From the NCBI RefSeq assembly GCF_900109545.1, contig NZ_FOAP01000029.1, forward strand, positions 1 to 64,000: DNA of 64,000 nt, written 5' to 3'. Made by a program: the position numbers and the translations under genes. The stretch comes from Stigmatella aurantiaca (lineage in GTDB: Bacteria; Myxococcota; Myxococcia; Myxococcales; Myxococcaceae). Below the pieces are notes generated by a model. It did not search any database. It was not told where the DNA came from and saw nothing but the letters and a program-made list of their open reading frames with translations. Shown one piece after another: positions 59,661-64,000 of this stretch (the first letter of the stretch is position 1; every line of letters starts with the position of its first letter).

Positions 59661-60635
59661 ATGGGAATTCATGTCGCGAGGTTCAAGGCCGGGGACACGG
59701 AGCAGTGGGGATGGGTTCGGCAGGAGGAACTCCTCCCCATTCCTGGCCAGTACGCCTCGCTGGCCGAGTTCCTGGGCGAGGGGGCCGTCCGGGCCCGGGA
59801 AGTGGCCGCGTCGGGCAAGGGCGAGGCCATTCCCCTGAGCCAGGTGGAGCTGCTCTCGCCCGTCACGGCGCCCTGCAACATCGTCTGCCAGGGGCAGAAC
59901 TACCGCAGCCACATGCTGGAAGTCGGGCAGGACCCGGACGCGAAGAACTTCAACCAGTTCTTCCGCAAGGCCTCCTCGGCGCTGACCTCGGCCCGGGGCG
60001 ACATCATCAAGCCGTCGCGGACCGGGATGCTGGATTACGAGATCGAACTCGGCCTCATCATCGGCCGTCCCATCACCGGACCGGTGCAGGTGACGCGCGA
60101 GCGCCTGCACGAGTTCATCGCGGGGATCGTCATCTGCAACGACGTGTCCGCCCGCGACCTGCAGCTCTCCGAGGGGCAGTGGTACAAGGCCAAGAGCTTC
60201 CGGACCTTCTGCCCCGTGGGCCCGTACGTCTATCTGCTGGACCCGGAGGACTCCGCGAAGCTGATGAACCTCCAGCTCGTGCTCTCCGTGAACAATGAGG
60301 TCCGCCAGGACTCGAACACGGGGGAGATGATCTTCCCCCCCGAGGCGACCCTCACGGAGCTGTCCGGCGTCATGGATCTGTTTCCGGGAGACCTCCTGCT
60401 CACGGGGACGCCCCGGGGCGTGGCGGCGGGCCACAACGCCACGAAGTCGCCCAAGTGGGTGCGGAATCTCGTCACCCGCTTCCTGTCCGCCCAGGAGCTC
60501 ACACAGCTCGTCTTGAAGATGCAGGCCCGCAACACCGCCTACCTGAAAGCGGGCGATGTCGTCCGCGCCTCCATCTTCAGTCCGGATGGCGCCATTCACC
60601 TGGGGACCCAGGAGAACCGCGTCGCCTCGCCCTGA
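59661..60635 (+). CDS. Fumarylacetoacetate hydrolase (FAH)-family protein at the end of the mta operon
   Basis: This 324-residue cytosolic protein has the FAH C-terminal fold: metal-site segment DYEIELGLIIG (E-x-E with preceding Tyr), NDVSARDLQ, the K-S-F-x-T-F-x-P-x-G-P-Y motif, and GDLLLTGTPRGV. The first 80 residues resemble the N-terminal cap of short FAH proteins. Members hydrolyse, decarboxylate or isomerise beta-keto/enol acids with a divalent metal. It starts 17 nt after mtaG on the same strand, so is very likely co-transcribed. A role on a released by-product or on the beta-methoxyacrylate tail is conceivable but unproven. The published cluster is said to include an mtaH; I cannot confirm that this is that gene. 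Confidence 0.82.
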   Translation: MGIHVARFKAGDTEQWGWVRQEELLPIPGQYASLAEFLGEGAVRAREVAASGKGEAIPLSQVELLSPVTAPCNIVCQGQNYRSHMLEVGQDPDAKNFNQFFRKASSALTSARGDIIKPSRTGMLDYEIELGLIIGRPITGPVQVTRERLHEFIAGIVICNDVSARDLQLSEGQWYKAKSFRTFCPVGPYVYLLDPEDSAKLMNLQLVLSVNNEVRQDSNTGEMIFPPEATLTELSGVMDLFPGDLLLTGTPRGVAAGHNATKSPKWVRNLVTRFLSAQELTQLVLKMQARNTAYLKAGDVVRASIFSPDGAIHLGTQENRVASP

Positions 60636-60678
60636 GGGGGAGATTGAATCCGGAGCGAGGCTCTCCTAAACCGGGGGC

Positions 60679-61950
60679 ATGACGCTCGAGCAGCTCCACC
60701 GCGCGGACATTCCGCGTCCCATCCTTGATGTCCTCCACCAGCTGCGGGAGCGGGGCTTCGCCGTCTTCCTCGTGGGCGGCTGTGTCCGCGACATCCTCCG
60801 GGGGGTTGCTCCCAAGGACTTCGACGTGGCCTCCAGCGCGCTTCCCCAGGAAGTCCAGGGCGCGTTCAAGAAGGTCATCCCCACCGGCATCCAGCATGGC
60901 ACCGTGACGGTCGTCATCGGGGGGAACCATGTGGAGGTGACCACCTTCCGCAGTGAGGGGGACTACCTCGACGGGCGCCGCCCCAGCTCGGTCACGTTCG
61001 AGCGCGACATCACCCGGGATCTGTCCCGCCGGGACTTCACCATCAACGCCATGGCTTATGATCCCATCGGCCGTGAGCTGGTGGACCCCTTCGGGGGCAT
61101 GGCGGATCTCCAGGCGAAGCTCATCCGGTGTGTCCGCAGCCCCCTGGAGCGCTTCTCCGAGGATGGGCTCCGGCCCCTGAGGGCCGTGCGCTTCGCGGCG
61201 GTGCTCGGCTTCTCGCTCGATCCCGCCACCCGGGACGCGATTCCGCCCACGCTCCCCATCTTCAAGAAGGTGGCCCTGGAGCGGGTCCGGGAGGAGTTCG
61301 TCAAGCTGCTCCTGTCTCCCCGGGCCGAGCTGGGTCTGACGCTGCTTCAGGAGACGGGGCTCCTGGAGGTCTTCCTGCCGGAGCTCGCGGGGGCAGGGGA
61401 GGACGCCGCCCGTCTGGCCCGTGCCGCGGCCCAGGCGGCTCCGGCCGAGGTGGAGATCCGGCTGGCGGCCCTGCTGGCGGATCTCGTGCGAGGCGCCCCC
61501 GCCCGCGACATCGCCCTCCGGCTCAAGTTCCCCACCAAGACCGCCGACACCCTCGGGGTGCTCACCGAGCATGCCTTCCTGGAGAACCGCACCGGGGATT
61601 CTGATCCCTCGCTCCGGAGGGTGCTGGCCCAGGTGGGCCCCGCGTTGCTGGAGCCCCTGCTCGCGGCCGCGAAGGCGCGGGTGGAGGTCCGGCAGCCAGA
61701 CCGGCTCCCGGCCTTCTTGGGCCTCCAGGATCGGCTGCGGGCCCTGCTGGCCGCGAAGCCTCCGCTGACCACGAAGGAGCTCGCGCTCTCGGGCAAGGAC
61801 ATCATGACCACCCTGGGGATCGGTCCTTCGCCTCAAGTGGGCGAGGCGACCCGGTTTCTGTTAGAGGCCGTGCTGGATGACCCCACCCTCAATGAATCCG
61901 AGCGGTTGAAGGGGCTCCTGAAGACCTGGCAAGCAGGGAAGGGCGCCTGA
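60679..61950 (+). CDS. cca: CCA-adding enzyme / poly(A) polymerase family nucleotidyltransferase
   Basis: This 423-residue class II nucleotidyltransferase has VGGCVRD (nucleotide grip), K-D-F-D-V-A-S (catalytic Asp pair), [10 protein letters not shown], and [12 protein letters not shown], followed by a helical neck/body and a tail domain. It would repair or add the 3' CCA of tRNAs, fitting the tRNA-Arg in this window that lacks an encoded CCA. Poly(A) polymerase activity cannot be excluded by eye, since the two are hard to separate. It follows the FAH gene by 43 nt and precedes mnmA, forming a tRNA-maturation pair that marks the return to housekeeping DNA downstream of the mta cluster. Confidence 0.85.
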   Translation: MTLEQLHRADIPRPILDVLHQLRERGFAVFLVGGCVRDILRGVAPKDFDVASSALPQEVQGAFKKVIPTGIQHGTVTVVIGGNHVEVTTFRSEGDYLDGRRPSSVTFERDITRDLSRRDFTINAMAYDPIGRELVDPFGGMADLQAKLIRCVRSPLERFSEDGLRPLRAVRFAAVLGFSLDPATRDAIPPTLPIFKKVALERVREEFVKLLLSPRAELGLTLLQETGLLEVFLPELAGAGEDAARLARAAAQAAPAEVEIRLAALLADLVRGAPARDIALRLKFPTKTADTLGVLTEHAFLENRTGDSDPSLRRVLAQVGPALLEPLLAAAKARVEVRQPDRLPAFLGLQDRLRALLAAKPPLTTKELALSGKDIMTTLGIGPSPQVGEATRFLLEAVLDDPTLNESERLKGLLKTWQAGKGA

Positions 61951-62008
61951 GAGGACGTGGGGGCACAACCCCTCAACTCCCGGCGGCTCCTGGGATAGGA
62001 AGGACGTC

Positions 62009-63055
62009 ATGCGAGTTGTCGTTGCCATGAGCGGCGGGGTGGATTCCTCGGCCGCCGCCGCCCTCCTCAAGGAGCAGGGCCACGAAGTCATTGGCATCAC
62101 CCTGCGGGTCTGGTCCTACGAGGGCAAGGCCCAATGTGGCAGTTGCTGCAGCCCGGATGACATCGAGGATGCCCGGGCCGTGGCCCAGAAGCTCGACATC
62201 CCCTTCTACGTGGCCAACGCGGAGGAGATCTTCAAGGACCGCGTCATCAACCCCTTCGTCCAGTCGTACCTGGGCGGACGGACGCCCATCCCCTGCGTGG
62301 CCTGCAACCGGGACGTGAAGTTCAACTTCCTCCTCAAGCGGGCCCGGGCCCTGGGCGCCCAGCTGGCCACCGGCCACTACGCCCGCGTCGAGCGCGAGGG
62401 GGACCGCCACGTCCTGCGCCGCGCCGTGGACCTGGCCAAGGACCAGAGCTACTTCCTCTTCACGCTGGGGCAGGCGGAGCTGGCCGACGTGCACTTTCCC
62501 GTGGGCGGGATGACCAAGGCCGAGGTGCGCGCCGTCGCCGAGCGCCACGCCCTTCCCACCAGCCAGAAGCCCGAGAGCATGGAGATCTGCTTCGTGCCGG
62601 ATGGCGACTACGCGGGCTTCGTGGAGAAGGTGGCGGGGCCCCAGCCCTCCGGCGACATCGTCGACACCGAGGGCCAGGTGCTGGGCAGCCACGGGGGCAT
62701 CCACCGATTCACCGTGGGGCAGCGGCGCGGGCTGAACCTGGGCGGCGGCGAGGCCCGCTACGTCCAGCGCCTCGAGCCGGAGACGAACCGCGTCGTCGTG
62801 GGCACGGCCTCCGCGGCGGGGCGCGATGCCTTCGGGCTGCTCCAGCCGCACTGGGTCGATGCGCCGCCCCCGCCGGATCAGACGGTGGAGGTCCGCATCC
62901 GCCACCGCCACGCGGGCGTGCCCGGCAAGGTGGAGATCTCCGCGCACGGCCTGGTGTCCGTGCGGCTGGAGGCGCCCGCCCGCGCGGTGACGCCGGGACA
63001 GGCCGCCGTGGTGTATTCGCAGGATCGCGTGCTCGGGGGCGGCTGGATCGTCTGA
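62009..63055 (+). CDS. mnmA: tRNA-specific 2-thiouridylase MnmA
   Basis: This 348-residue enzyme thiolates U34 of tRNAs for Lys, Glu and Gln with ATP and sulfur relayed from a persulfide carrier. The N-terminal PP-loop is [20 protein letters not shown] carries the first catalytic Cys; TGHYAR, KDQSYFL and the second Cys in [11 protein letters not shown] follow in order. The C-terminal third is the usual beta-barrel ([15 protein letters not shown]). Length and order are normal. The ATG at 62009 follows AGGAAGGA at about 61997-62004. It is 58 nt downstream of cca. Confidence 0.95.
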   Translation: MRVVVAMSGGVDSSAAAALLKEQGHEVIGITLRVWSYEGKAQCGSCCSPDDIEDARAVAQKLDIPFYVANAEEIFKDRVINPFVQSYLGGRTPIPCVACNRDVKFNFLLKRARALGAQLATGHYARVEREGDRHVLRRAVDLAKDQSYFLFTLGQAELADVHFPVGGMTKAEVRAVAERHALPTSQKPESMEICFVPDGDYAGFVEKVAGPQPSGDIVDTEGQVLGSHGGIHRFTVGQRRGLNLGGGEARYVQRLEPETNRVVVGTASAAGRDAFGLLQPHWVDAPPPPDQTVEVRIRHRHAGVPGKVEISAHGLVSVRLEAPARAVTPGQAAVVYSQDRVLGGGWIV

Positions 63056-63184
63056 TGTGGGCGTAGGGGGGCCGTGAATTTGACCCGCCTGGGAGCGGGG
63101 CGTACCTTCCGCGACGTTGGCGCTACAGGCCGCAACACGGGATCAGCCCGGCCGGAGCGCCCGCGCACGAGGAACACCACGACC

Positions 63185-64000
63185 ATGCGGGACGCCCATC
63201 GGATGAAGGAGAAGTTCGACGTCTCTCTCGACAACCGGCAGATCGTCAGCCTGTTGATCGCCGGCATCATCGTGATGGGCGCCGTGTTCGTGCTCGGCGT
63301 GGTGGTGGGCAAGAATCTCGCGGGCAACGCCCAGACCGCCGGGGCCCCGGATCTGCTGTCCGCCCTCGATGCCAACGCGCAGGCGCTCCAGGAGGTTCAG
63401 AAGGAGCCGCCGCTGACCTTCCAGGATGAGCTGACCCGCAAGGCCGCCGAGCCCGTGGCGCCGCCTCCCGTGCCCAAGCCTGCCCCCAAGCCCGCTCCCG
63501 CCAAGCCCGTGGCCGTGGCCCCCACGCCGGCCCCGGCCGAGCAGCCTGCCCCCGCGGCGGAGACCGGGGAGGAGGTGGCCGCCAACGCCGCCGATGACGA
63601 GCTGGCCGCGCTGGCCGCCAAGCCTTCGCCTGCCGCCCCGGCCGCCCCTGTGGCCAAGGCGCCCGCTCCGGCCCCGGTGCCCGCGGGCAAGGTCGAGCAG
63701 GAGCCCACGCCCACCCGGACCGCCACGCCGCCCGTGGGGAGCCTCAAGGAGGCCATTGCCCGGGCCACCCAGCCGCCAGCCGAGGCCGTGAAGGGCGGAG
63801 CGTTCACCCTTCAAATCTCTGCCTTCCAGTCCCGCGAGGATGCAGACCGGTTCGCGGCCCGGTTGCGTGACCGGGGTTATGCCCCGTATATCCTCGCCGC
63901 GGAGGTGCCCAACAAGGGCACCTGGTACCGGGTGCGCATGGGGAGCTTCCCCTCGAAGGAAGCGGCCTCGCGGTACCTGGCGGACTTCAAACGTGAGACC
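63185..64000 (+). CDS. Inner-membrane SPOR-domain protein (3' end outside window)
   Basis: 272 residues are present and the frame is still open at the window end. A short cytosolic N-terminus, one transmembrane helix (about residues 22-43, IVSLLIAGIIVMGAVFVLGVVVG) and a long Ala/Pro/Lys-rich periplasmic linker lead to a SPOR domain (about 205 onward: FTLQISAFQSREDADRFA, then TWYRVRMGSFPSKEAA). SPOR domains bind denuded septal peptidoglycan, so this is probably a cell-division or envelope protein of FtsN/DedD layout. The ATG at 63185 is 12 nt after an AGGA; a second in-frame ATG is at 63203. The preceding 129 nt show no other gene. Confidence 0.88.
   Translation, partial: MRDAHRMKEKFDVSLDNRQIVSLLIAGIIVMGAVFVLGVVVGKNLAGNAQTAGAPDLLSALDANAQALQEVQKEPPLTFQDELTRKAAEPVAPPPVPKPAPKPAPAKPVAVAPTPAPAEQPAPAAETGEEVAANAADDELAALAAKPSPAAPAAPVAKAPAPAPVPAGKVEQEPTPTRTATPPVGSLKEAIARATQPPAEAVKGGAFTLQISAFQSREDADRFAARLRDRGYAPYILAAEVPNKGTWYRVRMGSFPSKEAASRYLADFKRET

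Noticed and set aside
63440-63760. Possible tandem repeat in the Ala/Pro-rich part of the SPOR protein
   Set aside because: The codons are compositionally biased but there is no regular repeat unit; it is an ordinary periplasmic linker.
1-64000. CRISPR array or prophage
   Set aside because: No spaced short repeats, cas, integrase or phage structural genes were seen on either strand.

Overview
The window is GC-rich, high-coding-density DNA from a myxobacterium, most likely a Stigmatella/Cystobacteraceae relative. The main reason is a complete assembly line whose architecture, domain by domain, is that of the myxothiazol (mta) pathway. That identification rests on recognised domains, on adenylation-pocket residues read from the sequence, and on recall of the published pathway; no database search was run.

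Layout. (1) 1-4.4 kb: a truncated GH19-type chitinase lipoprotein with a ricin-type lectin domain (minus strand), a small YacL-like protein, an unassigned lipoprotein, and a metallo-beta-lactamase/Rieske fusion. (2) 4.4-11.0 kb: a minus-strand operon of processive GT2 polysaccharide synthase, membrane-anchored adaptor, outer-membrane-factor-like protein and lipoprotein. It is divergent from a copper radical oxidase (galactose-oxidase/GlxA type), the same enzyme pairing as CslA-GlxA in Streptomyces. (3) 11.1-11.9 kb: mtaA, the Sfp-type phosphopantetheinyl transferase, 34 nt behind the copper oxidase. (4) 12.0-18.1 kb: tRNA-Arg(CCT) with a good promoter and intrinsic terminator, then a six-gene, tightly overlapping minus-strand cluster (acyltransferase-like, condensation/WS-DGAT-like, ICMT-like methyltransferase, membrane fatty-acid desaturase, CapA-like, haem-oxygenase-like diiron protein). 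An IS3-family transposase scrap lies at its edge. I do not recognise this cluster as a described pathway. (5) 18.5-59.6 kb: mtaB-mtaC-mtaD-mtaE-mtaF-mtaG on the plus strand, mostly with overlapping start/stop codons, followed by a fumarylacetoacetase-family gene. (6) 60.7-64 kb: housekeeping genes cca and mnmA, and a SPOR-domain protein cut by the window end.

How the assembly line works. MtaB loads a branched starter (isovaleryl in myxothiazol) through an extra acyltransferase placed after KS1, then adds malonate and methylmalonate with reduction and dehydration. MtaC and MtaD each activate cysteine (pocket code D-L-Y-N-L-S-x-I-W), heterocyclise it and oxidise it, giving the bithiazole. MtaD (malonate, KR+DH), MtaE (methylmalonate, KR + methyltransferase) and MtaF (malonate, methyltransferase, no KR) build the beta-methoxyacrylate tail. 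MtaG activates glycine (code D-I-L-Q-L-G-M-I-W) and carries an embedded luciferase-like monooxygenase that cleaves the glycine to leave the terminal amide; a thioesterase ends the chain.

Points I consider most worth following: the unexplained six-gene cluster separating mtaA from mtaB; the myxobacterial GT2/copper-oxidase pair; loss of the DH-motif proline exactly in the two modules whose double bonds are shifted in the product; nearly identical AT domains in MtaD and MtaF; and near-identical C-terminal docking tails on MtaC and MtaF.
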